From Bin80 sp965207565 (lineage in GTDB: Bacteria > Bacteroidota > Rhodothermia > Rhodothermales > Bin80), in assembly GCA_965207565.1 (NCBI GenBank), contig CBDBMQ010000033.1, positions 186,001 to 250,000 on the forward strand: a stretch of DNA of 64,000 bases. Reading direction: 5' to 3'. The notes beneath the pieces are model-generated. The model worked only from the letters and a program-made list of their open reading frames with translations, made no database searches and was not told the DNA's origin. Position 1 is the first letter of the stretch; each line of letters opens with the position of its first letter. The position numbers and the translations under genes were made by a program. This document shows, piece after piece, positions 54,810 to 62,512 of the stretch.

Positions 54810-54845
54810 AAAAAAACCCGCCAGGCCTGCATTCGCAGGGGCGGG
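54810..54845 (-). terminator. Hairpin terminator or attenuator just before pheS
   Basis: On the minus strand CCCGCC (54845-54840) pairs with GGCGGG (54822-54817) around a loop that itself holds CCTGC...GCAGG, followed by seven T ending at 54810. It lies between rplT and pheS and about 11 bp before the pheS ATG. It could reduce read-through from the infC operon or act as an attenuator; no Phe-rich leader peptide was found. Confidence 0.8.
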
Positions 54846-54907
54846 AATGTGCTCACCTTTATACATTCGGCCCCTAGCCAGGTAAGGTACCGATAAAGAA
54901 AAATGCG

Positions 54908-55276
54908 CTAGGCAGGTATTGCATCATCTGCTTGATGGGCTTCCTGTACAACACGTGCGAAGGTTGCAGGCTCGTTCATGGCCAGATCCGCGAGAACCTT
55001 TCGATTCAAAGCAATCTCCTGCTCACGAAGTGCACCGGATAGGCGCGAGTAGGTCGTACCGTGGAGGCGCGCGGCTGCATTAATACGAGCGATCCAGAGT
55101 CGTCTGAACTGCTGCTTACGCTTACGGCGATCCCTGTAGGAATACTCTAGTCCTTTATCAACCGCATGTTTCGCTACGGTATATACTTTACTTCGACTCC
55201 CCCAGTATCCCTTGGCCATACCAAGGACTTTTTTTCTTCGCTGGCGGGAGGCTACCCTATTACGTGCGCGTGGCAT
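54908..55276 (-). CDS. rplT: 50S ribosomal protein L20
   Basis: A 122-residue basic protein starting MPRARNRVASRQRRKKVLGMAKGYWGSRSKVYT, with the standard RDRRKRKQQFRRLWIARINAAAR core. L20 is needed early in 50S assembly and in other bacteria represses its own operon by binding the leader RNA. It is 21 bp downstream of rpmI. Confidence 0.96.
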   Translation of the reverse strand: MPRARNRVASRQRRKKVLGMAKGYWGSRSKVYTVAKHAVDKGLEYSYRDRRKRKQQFRRLWIARINAAARLHGTTYSRLSGALREQEIALNRKVLADLAMNEPATFARVVQEAHQADDAIPA

Positions 55277-55297
55277 AATTCGAGAATTTTTCGATCA

Positions 55298-55495
55298 CTA
55301 GGAGGATCCTAACAGGCGATTGATACGCGGTTCATCGCTTTTATCAATCAACGTCTTTTTCCCCAGCTCCCGTTTGCGTTTACGGCTCTTTTTGGTCAGG
55401 ATATGACTCTTGTACGCATGCGCACGCTTCAGCCGCCCAGAGGCTGTGCGGGAAAATCGTTTTTTTGCACCACTGTTGGTTTTTGTTTTCGGCAT
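55298..55495 (-). CDS. rpmI: 50S ribosomal protein L35
   Basis: A 65-residue protein. I start it at the ATG at 55495, giving the canonical MPKTKTNSGAKKRF; the ATG at 55519 adds eight residues not found in the family. The rest (HILTKKSRKRKRELGK) is typical L35. It lies between infC and rplT. Confidence 0.93.
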   Translation of the reverse strand: MPKTKTNSGAKKRFSRTASGRLKRAHAYKSHILTKKSRKRKRELGKKTLIDKSDEPRINRLLGSS

Positions 55496-55550
55496 CGTTC
55501 CGAAATAATCAGAACCCATGTGAACCGCAGGAATTAGACTAGGTTCCCGA

Positions 55551-56072
55551 TTATTTTGGTTTTAATGGAGTCAGTATCGCAGTCATGCGTCGACCCTCCA
55601 TTCTAGGCTCCTGATCCAGCTTGGAAACCTCCTTCAGAGCATCAACGAGCCGTGCAAGAATTAGCATTCCCTGCTCCTTATAGATGATGTCACGCCCCCT
55701 GAATTGGACATAGGCACGCACTTTGTGGCCATCCGTGAGGAATTCCCGGGCATGCTTCGCCTTGAACTCAAAGTCATGTGTATCTGTGCGAGGACGAAAC
55801 CGGATCTCTTTGAGTTGTGTCTGATGTTGTTTTTTGCGGGCATCGCGCTCCTTTTTATTTTTCTCATAGAGAAATTTTCCATAATCCATAATTTTACAGA
55901 CAGGAGGATCGGCATTTGGTGCGATTTCAACGAGATCCAGAGCCTGCGTCTGCGCCATTTGCATGGCTTTCTCAAGCGAGTACACGCCATGTTTTCCCTG
56001 TGGATCAACAACTCGTACTGCGTTTGCATCAATGGCATCATTAATGCGTGTTTGTATATTTTTTGCGATGAT
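55551..56072 (-). CDS. infC: Translation initiation factor IF-3 with a non-AUG (ATC) start
   Basis: Full IF-3 homology extends upstream of the first ATG (55985): the frame reads IIAKNIQTRINDAIDANAVRVVDPQGKHGVYS back to an in-frame stop, with no ATG, GTG or TTG in between. Two adjacent ATC codons (56072-56070 and 56069-56067) are the only plausible starts, giving about 173 residues. The C-terminal domain KIMDYGKFLYEKNKKERDARKKQ is intact. IF-3 rejects such start codons, so the ATC allows feedback control of its own synthesis, as shown for infC with AUU in other bacteria. Confidence 0.92.
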   Translation of the reverse strand: MIAKNIQTRINDAIDANAVRVVDPQGKHGVYSLEKAMQMAQTQALDLVEIAPNADPPVCKIMDYGKFLYEKNKKERDARKKQHQTQLKEIRFRPRTDTHDFEFKAKHAREFLTDGHKVRAYVQFRGRDIIYKEQGMLILARLVDALKEVSKLDQEPRMEGRRMTAILTPLKPK

Positions 56073-56125
56073 AGTAAGTGTTTAATTCGAAGAACAAAGA
56101 AATCAGAACATATAGATCTGATCGG

Positions 56126-56199
56126 TGGGTCCTAATGGATTCGAACCATCGACCTCTACGATGTCAACGTAGCGCTCTAACCAACTGAGCTAAGGACCC
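56126..56199 (-). tRNA. tRNA-Val(GAC)
   Basis: A 74-nt cloverleaf. Acceptor GGGTCCT (56199-56193) pairs with AGGACCC (56133-56127). The anticodon stem CTACG/CGTAG encloses the loop TTGACAT, giving anticodon GAC for valine. The T loop GGTTCGAATCC is standard. The 3' CCA is not encoded (the next bases read CCG after the discriminator). It is 53 bp upstream of the infC start. Confidence 0.92.
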
Positions 56200-56284
56200 G
56201 CGATAGATTCCCCAAGGTACGGGTTTTTGTGGATTCGCTCATCCGGAAGAGTTTAAATCAATCTCCCGGGTCTGTACACATAAA

Positions 56285-56926
56285 CTACATGGTAAACGCA
56301 ATGTGGATGGTGGGACCGGGGATGACGGCGATCTGCAGGCTACTTTCACGCTTGCGCCGGGCTGCGAGCAGAGCGGATACACTGGAGACTACACGGTTGG
56401 CTACGAGTGCAGCGATGATTCCTCCCCTTTGCTGTGCCCAGGACTCGGAGCTTCTTCGGAGGTCTCGATAGCGCTGGAGATCCTGTATATTTTGCCATGT
56501 CCACTGGAACGCCGGATCATCTACATAATTGACCAAGTCAACGCGTCGGTTTCGCAACTGAGCTTCACGGTAGTCATCAGAAGAAAGATGATTGCCAATG
56601 GTGATGTAAAACCGACGATCTTTGCCTGCATTTGTGACACCGGCATAGGATACAGCCCATGTTTGATAACTTTCAACTAGGTGTCTGCGCTGCCACTCAC
56701 TTGTGACCAAGCCCGCTACGAGTACCGCATCTGCAATTGTATAGAATGCTGCCTGTCGATTCCACCTGCCTCCATTGGTATATTTGTGACCCAGCCCCGG
56801 CAGAATAATGCTGTACGCAGCCGCTTTTGCAGGTTTTAGGGGAGCCTGTGCAGCGGCCTCAGTTCCAGCCAGTAATCCAGACACCATCAAGGCCAGGAAA
56901 TATAAATACCGACAGATAGACGGCAT
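56285..56926 (-). CDS. DUF5683-like membrane protein, unknown function
   Basis: A 213-residue protein with a signal peptide (LYFLALMVSGLLAGTEAAAQ) and a following AAAYSIILPGLGHKYTNGGRWNRQAAFYTIADAVLVAG region, the small Gly-rich turn of DUF5683-type proteins. One or two membrane-spanning segments and a final basic tail follow. The family is frequent in Bacteroidota and its role is unknown. It lies next to the tRNA-Val gene on the same strand. Confidence 0.7.
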   Translation of the reverse strand: MPSICRYLYFLALMVSGLLAGTEAAAQAPLKPAKAAAYSIILPGLGHKYTNGGRWNRQAAFYTIADAVLVAGLVTSEWQRRHLVESYQTWAVSYAGVTNAGKDRRFYITIGNHLSSDDYREAQLRNRRVDLVNYVDDPAFQWTWQNIQDLQRYRDLRRSSESWAQQRGGIIAALVANRVVSSVSALLAARRKRESSLQIAVIPGPTIHIAFTM

Positions 56927-57095
56927 GGCCTGCAGATGCGCTACGACAGAGGTGCAAAAGGGTTTATTACGTCTATTCAGAATACTTCAACGAATCAATT
57001 GTAGCGTGTGATACAAAATCCAATGCATTGGGTTGCCATTGAGGTGAATTCCAGTCAGAGACAACAGCCAAGCTTGCCGACTGGCGAAGGGTAAT

Positions 57096-59519
57096 TCAAA
57101 ATGATGTGCGCAGTCGTAGATTGATGGTACGCGGGGTCAGGCGTGTTGGAATACGCTGCCAGATGCCGGTTGCATCCGGCAGCCAGGAGTAGGCAACGGT
57201 ATTGATAATGTTAAATATATTCAGCATCTCGGCGGTAATTTCCAACTGCAAAGGTCTTGGGCGATTGCTCAAGGTGATAATTTTTGTAGTCCCAAAGTCA
57301 ATTCGCCGGAATTCGGGGTATCTGGCGGAGTGTCTATTTCCTGGAATTTGGGTGACAACACTTCCGATACGTTCACCTGGAATTGGAGGAGTATATGCGA
57401 GACCGCTCCCGAACAGGATACGCATATGCAACTTCCAGGTAGGATCCATCGGGATGTAGTCCTGCACAAACAGAGCGACGGTATGACGCTGGTCCGTAGG
57501 TCTAGGCCGCAGGCCTGCATTCAGATGCGTAGTGTACTGCGGAAGAAATCGCTCACGTGCAACCATGAAGCTGTAATTAATCCAGCTTTCCATGCCGGGC
57601 ACAAATTCCCCTCTAGCCTGAAGATCCAGGCCGTATACATGACCGCTTGCGTCGTTGAGTCCGCTGTAGTTAATTCTCACATTTTCCAAGGAGTAACTGA
57701 TCAGGTTTGCCAGTTTCTTATAGTAGGCTTCGCCGCGCAGGTAGATCCTTTTTCGTGGCACAAACAGTTCTGCGCCGCCGGTCATTTGTATGGAGCGCTG
57801 TGAGTGAAGGGAACGGTTCAGAGATTGGGCAAGCGGCACATCTGGCCCTGGAGTGCCACGCAGTTCGCGGTACGCAGGCTGCTGATAGTAAATCCCCACC
57901 GATGCAGTGAGGGTTAGTTGTTTCGATGCTTCATAACGCAGGCTTGCTCGGGGCGAAAGGGTCCATTCCTGATTAAATTCATACCAATCCGTCCGTACAC
58001 CTGCATTCAGAAGGGTTACCTCATTGATACTGTAAGAATCTTCGACATGCAAGCTGATCTGTGAAGTATTGAGCGTTGTCGCTCCCTCGAGGCTGTCAAC
58101 AACAATCCGGACGGGTTCCATCTCAAGGTTGGTCCCTAGGACGATGGATTCTTCCATGAGTCTATCATCAAAAGCAAATCGCTTTAGATGCCAACCAGCC
58201 TCAATCGCGTGCCGCTGACTGGTCCAGTAATAGAGGCCCCGGCCTGCCAATGAGGTTACGGTGATCGTATTATCTGCCGAATCTTCCTGACGCGCCAAGC
58301 CCCGCGGAATTTCCAGCCGGTCCGCATTGCTGTCGGTAACAATATCATACAGGATTGCATTTCCTTCAAGGATGTAGGACTCCCGCTCCTGAGTTGTGTA
58401 CAGGCTTACATCGTGCTGAAGCGTCCATCTGGTACCCATGCGGCTTCGCAGGCGCAGACCGGCAAGGCCGGTTTGGTATCCATCAACTTCTTCACTGTTA
58501 TTGGAATAGGAGAGCCAGACGGATCGGAGATCCGAGGAGCCGCCGTCTGCAGACACCGTTCCGTAAAATGTCCGCCGTCCACGCGGATCCAGCCGGAATT
58601 CATGATCTGCATAAAGTCCAACAAATTCAAGTTCTTGTCGGGGAGTCAGTCGGTAAGTAAGCCGTGTCTGGATGTCCTGATAATCAGGTTGGTAGTTGCC
58701 TTTCAACTCTTGGGTTGAGAAAAAACGTCGAGCTCTGGCTTTGCGAAGCCCAAGTTGCCAGGAGAATGATCCGCTGGTTGCTGCAGCTGTTGCAGTGCCA
58801 TCGAGTAGGGATAGGGTTGCACTAGTTGTAAAGTCTGTTGATGGAGCATATTCAATATCCAATGCAGAAGAGATTTTGCCTCCATACTTTGTGGGGAATC
58901 CCCCGGTATAGAGGGTAATGCGGTGTGCCAACTCTGGATTAAAGAGCCCTAGTCCTTCCTGCTCACCTTGTCTTGGGCGAAACGGCATATGAATTTCGAA
59001 GCCGTTGAGGAAGATCAGGTTCTCGTTGAATCCTCCTCCGCGCACAGAGTATTGATTGGAGAGCTCGTTGTTGGCAGACACACCGGGCAACACCAGGAGC
59101 GCCTGAAACCCTTTGAAGGGAGATGGCATCCGGCGCACTTGCTCTGGTGCAATCTGTTGCACACCCGCTCCAAGTACAGTTTCGTCTTCCACCACGAGCT
59201 CCTCGCCTTCAAAGATCGTGGGGGTGAGTTGGACATTCAGAGTCGTGGTGGAGCGTGCTGATACGACTACAGAATCAAGACGAGTGGCAAACCCTACGTA
59301 CGAAAATCGTAGAGCATATCTCCCCGTAGGAAGCTGTAGGGCATAGCTTCCAGAGTCATTTGAGGCTGTACCGAAATTTGTGTCGTTGACCAGGACACTC
59401 ACTCCTGGGAGTACCAGACCATTCCCGGATTCAGTGACCGTTCCCTGAACCGTCCCCCAAGACTGTGCAGCCACCTGCGCGGTGAAAAGCAGTGGAATAA
59501 AAAAAGCAATGCGGTACAT
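57096..59519 (-). CDS. TonB-dependent receptor with carboxypeptidase-regulatory-like domain
   Basis: An 807-residue outer-membrane receptor: signal peptide, an N-terminal CarboxypepD_reg-like beta-sandwich (GTVQGTVTESGNGLVLPGVSVLVNDTNFGTAS), plug domain (SPFKGFQALLVLPGVSANNELSNQYSVRGGGFNENLIFLNGFEIH), and a barrel ending in LRTSF with terminal Phe. It should import a ligand too large for porins using TonB energy. There is no SusD-like lipoprotein partner beside it. It is followed by the aldo/keto reductase gene region, also on the minus strand. Confidence 0.88.
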   Translation of the reverse strand: MYRIAFFIPLLFTAQVAAQSWGTVQGTVTESGNGLVLPGVSVLVNDTNFGTASNDSGSYALQLPTGRYALRFSYVGFATRLDSVVVSARSTTTLNVQLTPTIFEGEELVVEDETVLGAGVQQIAPEQVRRMPSPFKGFQALLVLPGVSANNELSNQYSVRGGGFNENLIFLNGFEIHMPFRPRQGEQEGLGLFNPELAHRITLYTGGFPTKYGGKISSALDIEYAPSTDFTTSATLSLLDGTATAAATSGSFSWQLGLRKARARRFFSTQELKGNYQPDYQDIQTRLTYRLTPRQELEFVGLYADHEFRLDPRGRRTFYGTVSADGGSSDLRSVWLSYSNNSEEVDGYQTGLAGLRLRSRMGTRWTLQHDVSLYTTQERESYILEGNAILYDIVTDSNADRLEIPRGLARQEDSADNTITVTSLAGRGLYYWTSQRHAIEAGWHLKRFAFDDRLMEESIVLGTNLEMEPVRIVVDSLEGATTLNTSQISLHVEDSYSINEVTLLNAGVRTDWYEFNQEWTLSPRASLRYEASKQLTLTASVGIYYQQPAYRELRGTPGPDVPLAQSLNRSLHSQRSIQMTGGAELFVPRKRIYLRGEAYYKKLANLISYSLENVRINYSGLNDASGHVYGLDLQARGEFVPGMESWINYSFMVARERFLPQYTTHLNAGLRPRPTDQRHTVALFVQDYIPMDPTWKLHMRILFGSGLAYTPPIPGERIGSVVTQIPGNRHSARYPEFRRIDFGTTKIITLSNRPRPLQLEITAEMLNIFNIINTVAYSWLPDATGIWQRIPTRLTPRTINLRLRTSF

Positions 59520-59602
59520 AAGATGCCACGCGTGTGTGGCGGTCGGATGCAGTGATTTGGCGGGGTAGCAATTGGCAGAATCGAAAGCGGTGGGTTCAGG
59601 GG

Positions 59603-60574
59603 TTATTGTGACCAGGATGTAGGTTCACGGTCCCAGCGGTGGCTATAAAGGGTTTGGAGCAGAGAGGGTTCCAGGGGGCCTTGATCACTGGCTGCAATGT
59701 TGGCCACCACATGGTTCAGTTTACGCATTCCTGGAATCGTAGTACTCACGGTTGGATTACTCAGGATAAAGCGCAGAGCCATTTCAGGCAAGCTACTGTC
59801 TGGAGGTACGATATCTCGCAGTGGCTCAACATGTGCCACGCTGCTTTGCAAATTTTCTTCAACAAAATAGGTGTTGCGCCAATCTCCCTCGGGCCAAGTA
59901 GAGTCAAGCGTGATCGTGCCCGTCAGTGTGCCTTCATCAAAGGGGACACGGGCAATGACTCCAACGTTATGTTCTTCGCAGGCAGGGAAGAGTTCGTCAA
60001 CAGGGTTCTGATCAAAGATATTGTAGATCACTTGGACACAGTCTACGAGACCGCTTCGTACTGCTTTGATACCATTCCATGGCTCCCATCGGTTGAGACT
60101 GATCCCAATGGATCCAATTTTTCCATTCTCTTTTGCTCTTTGGAGTTCCTGGATCCAGCGGTCATCTTGCAGCCACGAATCTTCCCATGTATGGAGTTGC
60201 ATGAGATCCAGTTGTTCCAAGCCTGTATTTTTTAAGCTCAGTTCGATATACCTGTGGACGTAGGCAGGAGGATAACAGTCATCAAGGGTATGTTCACGTT
60301 GGCTGGGCCATGCGCGATTTCTTGGCGGAACCTTCGATGCTGTATAAAGGCGTTTGTCAGGATTAGCCCGCACTAGTTGTCCCAGGAGGCCTTCACTATG
60401 GCCATCTCCATATGCCCAGGCCGTATCAAAGAATGTGCAACCGAGGTCTACTGCGCGTTGCATAGACTCCATGGACTGAGTATCATCGGAATCCTTCCAG
60501 CCGGACATTCCCCACATACCGTATCCAATTTCGCTCACAGGGAACTGGGTTCGGCCGAGCAGTCGATAGTTCAT
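59603..60574 (-). CDS. Aldo/keto reductase
   Basis: A 323-residue NADPH-dependent oxidoreductase. Signatures are GCTFFDTAWAYGDGHSEGLLGQ (with catalytic Asp and Tyr), a Lys in TASKVPP and SIGISLNRWEP; the C-terminal LRFILSNPTVSTTIPGMRKLNHVVANIAA is characteristic. It probably reduces a sugar or aldehyde. It is upstream of the TonB receptor by 83 bp, and both may be one transcript. Confidence 0.88.
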   Translation of the reverse strand: MNYRLLGRTQFPVSEIGYGMWGMSGWKDSDDTQSMESMQRAVDLGCTFFDTAWAYGDGHSEGLLGQLVRANPDKRLYTASKVPPRNRAWPSQREHTLDDCYPPAYVHRYIELSLKNTGLEQLDLMQLHTWEDSWLQDDRWIQELQRAKENGKIGSIGISLNRWEPWNGIKAVRSGLVDCVQVIYNIFDQNPVDELFPACEEHNVGVIARVPFDEGTLTGTITLDSTWPEGDWRNTYFVEENLQSSVAHVEPLRDIVPPDSSLPEMALRFILSNPTVSTTIPGMRKLNHVVANIAASDQGPLEPSLLQTLYSHRWDREPTSWSQ

Positions 60575-60988
60575 GAATCATAAACGTATGACTTCCCTGT
60601 AACGCAGAATTCATCATGTGTTCCAAGTGGGTTTTCTCAGGAGCCTCTGGCAGAACCCCTGAATTCAGCACTTTTTGAATCCCACAGATCTCTAATGTCG
60701 GCGTCCTTGCCGGTGCCGCCGCATATCCGTGCAATGATTACAAAATTCCCTGAGAGTCTTATTGATCATGAAGGGGGTTTCTGTCGCTAATTGCCCCGGT
60801 TTTGCGGCATAATGTTGGTATCAGTCAAGATCATCACATAGGGTTTTTGGTGAGTGGTCCGATATTTGCATGTCCAATTGTACAGATGCATGTGCTACCT
60901 TTCAGTTGGCAGTAGCGTCTAATATAGTACCGAACAAACCTGAGTAAAACAAGTTATCTTTCATCTCCACCAGACAAGCGATGGACTC
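60575..60988. other. Intergenic region before the repeat lipoprotein
   Basis: About 410 bp with divergent genes on both sides. I find no gene or RNA. It must contain promoters in both directions; no consensus is clear enough to place them. Confidence 0.5.
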
Positions 60989-62395
60989 ATGACAGAGCAT
61001 TCAAAAAAATCGACAGGAATAGTGTCCAGTATCAGTCTCATCCTGGGGACTTTGTTATTCACTGCAGGATGCTATACACAGCTGGGTGCGAATTATTTTG
61101 ATAGAGAGCCAGATTATCAAGAGGTTACGGAGTACGATACTCCGTACGGAGATAGTGTTGTGGTGGACAATTACTACCACGACCATTATCATTACCGCTC
61201 TTCGCGCTATCGCAGGCACTTTTCTACCTTTTATGACCATCCTTACTCGGTAGACCCGTTTTACGATCCTTTTTACGATGACTACTGGTATGGTGGCTCA
61301 AGTCTGTCCTTCAGTTTTGGTTGGGGTAGACCGTTTTTATATTCTTCGCCTTATCGTTACGGGTGGTATGATCCCTACTTCTATGCCGGTAATCCCTATG
61401 GTGGATGGGGATATTCTCATTGGGGATATGGATATTACGGCACACCGTGGGGCTATCGGGCAAGATATGCTGCTAACTATGGTCCTCGCGGATCACGGGT
61501 TGGGCGTGGAAGAGTGAGATCACATGGTGGCCGCTACGGGACTGATCAGGATGATATACTTGTTGGTCGGCGCAATGCGGTAGCAGATCGGGGTAAACAG
61601 GGAAGTGTACTGGCCAGGAGTCGAACCCGCGGTGGCGTGGTGGCAGCAGGTAGCAGAACCCGTGGTGTTCAGCGCTCAGTAGGTGAGGATGAAGAAGTTT
61701 CACGGACTCGCCGGGGGGTTACACGAAGTGTTCCTACTGCCAGAACAACCCGTCGGAGCACAATAAACGGGACCCGTTCGAATTCCAGGCCAGTGACGCG
61801 TTCAACGCCGCGCACTCGCAGTTCATCGGGAACCCGTTCGAGTTCCAGACCGACGACGCGTTCAACGCCGCGTACCCGCAGTTCATCGGGAACCCGTTCG
61901 AGTTCCAGACCGACGACGCGTTCAACGCCGCGCACCCGCAGTTCATCGGGAACCCGTTCGAGTTCCAGACCGACGACGCGTTCAACGCCGCGTACTCGCA
62001 GTTCATCGGGAACCCGTTCGAGTTCCAGACCGACGACGCGTTCAACGCCGCGTACTCGCAGTTCATCGGGAACCCGTTCGAGTTCCAGACCGACGACGCG
62101 TTCAACGCCGCGTACTCGCAGTTCATCGGGAACCCGTTCGAGTTCCAGACCGACGACGCGTTCAACGCCGCGTACTCGCAGTTCATCGGGAACCCGTTCG
62201 AGTTCCAGACCGACGACGCGTTCAACGCCACGTACCCGCAGTTCATCGGGAACGCGTTCGAGTTCCAGGCCAACGACGCGTTCAACGCCGCGAAGCAGGC
62301 CTGCTACTCGGTCGGTACCGTCGTCTGGAGGGAGAACCTCGTCAACTCCGGCAAAGCGGTCAGGCACTCGCTCCACGCCTCGTAGAGGCAACTAA
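60989..62395 (+). CDS. Repeat-rich lipoprotein with Tyr/Asp head and Arg/Ser/Thr/Pro repeats
   Basis: A 468-residue protein with a lipoprotein signal (LGTLLFTAGC), then a Tyr, Asp, Gly and His-rich head (NYYHDHYHYRSSRYRRHF, SFSFGWGRPFLYSSPYRYGWYDPYF), a linker with RTRGG motifs, and from about residue 260 a repetitive 20-residue unit (TRSTPRTRSSSG then TRSSSRPT). The repeats are strongly basic and probably disordered, suitable for binding polyanions or surfaces. The gene ends just after the array with STPRRGN. I know no named family; function is unknown. Slippage in the array may vary its length between strains. Confidence 0.75.
   Translation: MTEHSKKSTGIVSSISLILGTLLFTAGCYTQLGANYFDREPDYQEVTEYDTPYGDSVVVDNYYHDHYHYRSSRYRRHFSTFYDHPYSVDPFYDPFYDDYWYGGSSLSFSFGWGRPFLYSSPYRYGWYDPYFYAGNPYGGWGYSHWGYGYYGTPWGYRARYAANYGPRGSRVGRGRVRSHGGRYGTDQDDILVGRRNAVADRGKQGSVLARSRTRGGVVAAGSRTRGVQRSVGEDEEVSRTRRGVTRSVPTARTTRRSTINGTRSNSRPVTRSTPRTRSSSGTRSSSRPTTRSTPRTRSSSGTRSSSRPTTRSTPRTRSSSGTRSSSRPTTRSTPRTRSSSGTRSSSRPTTRSTPRTRSSSGTRSSSRPTTRSTPRTRSSSGTRSSSRPTTRSTPRTRSSSGTRSSSRPTTRSTPRTRSSSGTRSSSRPTTRSTPRSRPATRSVPSSGGRTSSTPAKRSGTRSTPRRGN
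61771..62292 (+). repeat. 60-bp tandem repeat inside the lipoprotein gene
   Basis: Eight full 60-bp units (61801-62280) plus partial units at both ends. The unit starts TTCAACGCCGCG and copies differ by a few bases (CGCACTCGC, CGTACCCGC, CGTACTCGC). The first and last units are the most divergent, as expected for an array growing in the centre. The length being a multiple of three keeps the reading frame. Confidence 0.95.
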
Positions 62396-62512
62396 TCTCC
62401 AAAGGAGAAAAAAGCTTTCCCTAAGACCACAGCTTCTGACACCAAATCGGGAGTATCTAGGGGACGTATGCTCACAAAAAAACGCAAAACATTCATCAAT
62501 ACAGAAGTATCA

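Noticed and set aside
61771..62292. CRISPR array
   Set aside because: The 60-bp repeats are contiguous, in frame and code for a peptide repeat; there are no spacers.
61669..62391. Long minus-strand frame opposite the repeats
   Set aside because: It arises because 60 is a multiple of three; it has no start context, signal peptide or family match.
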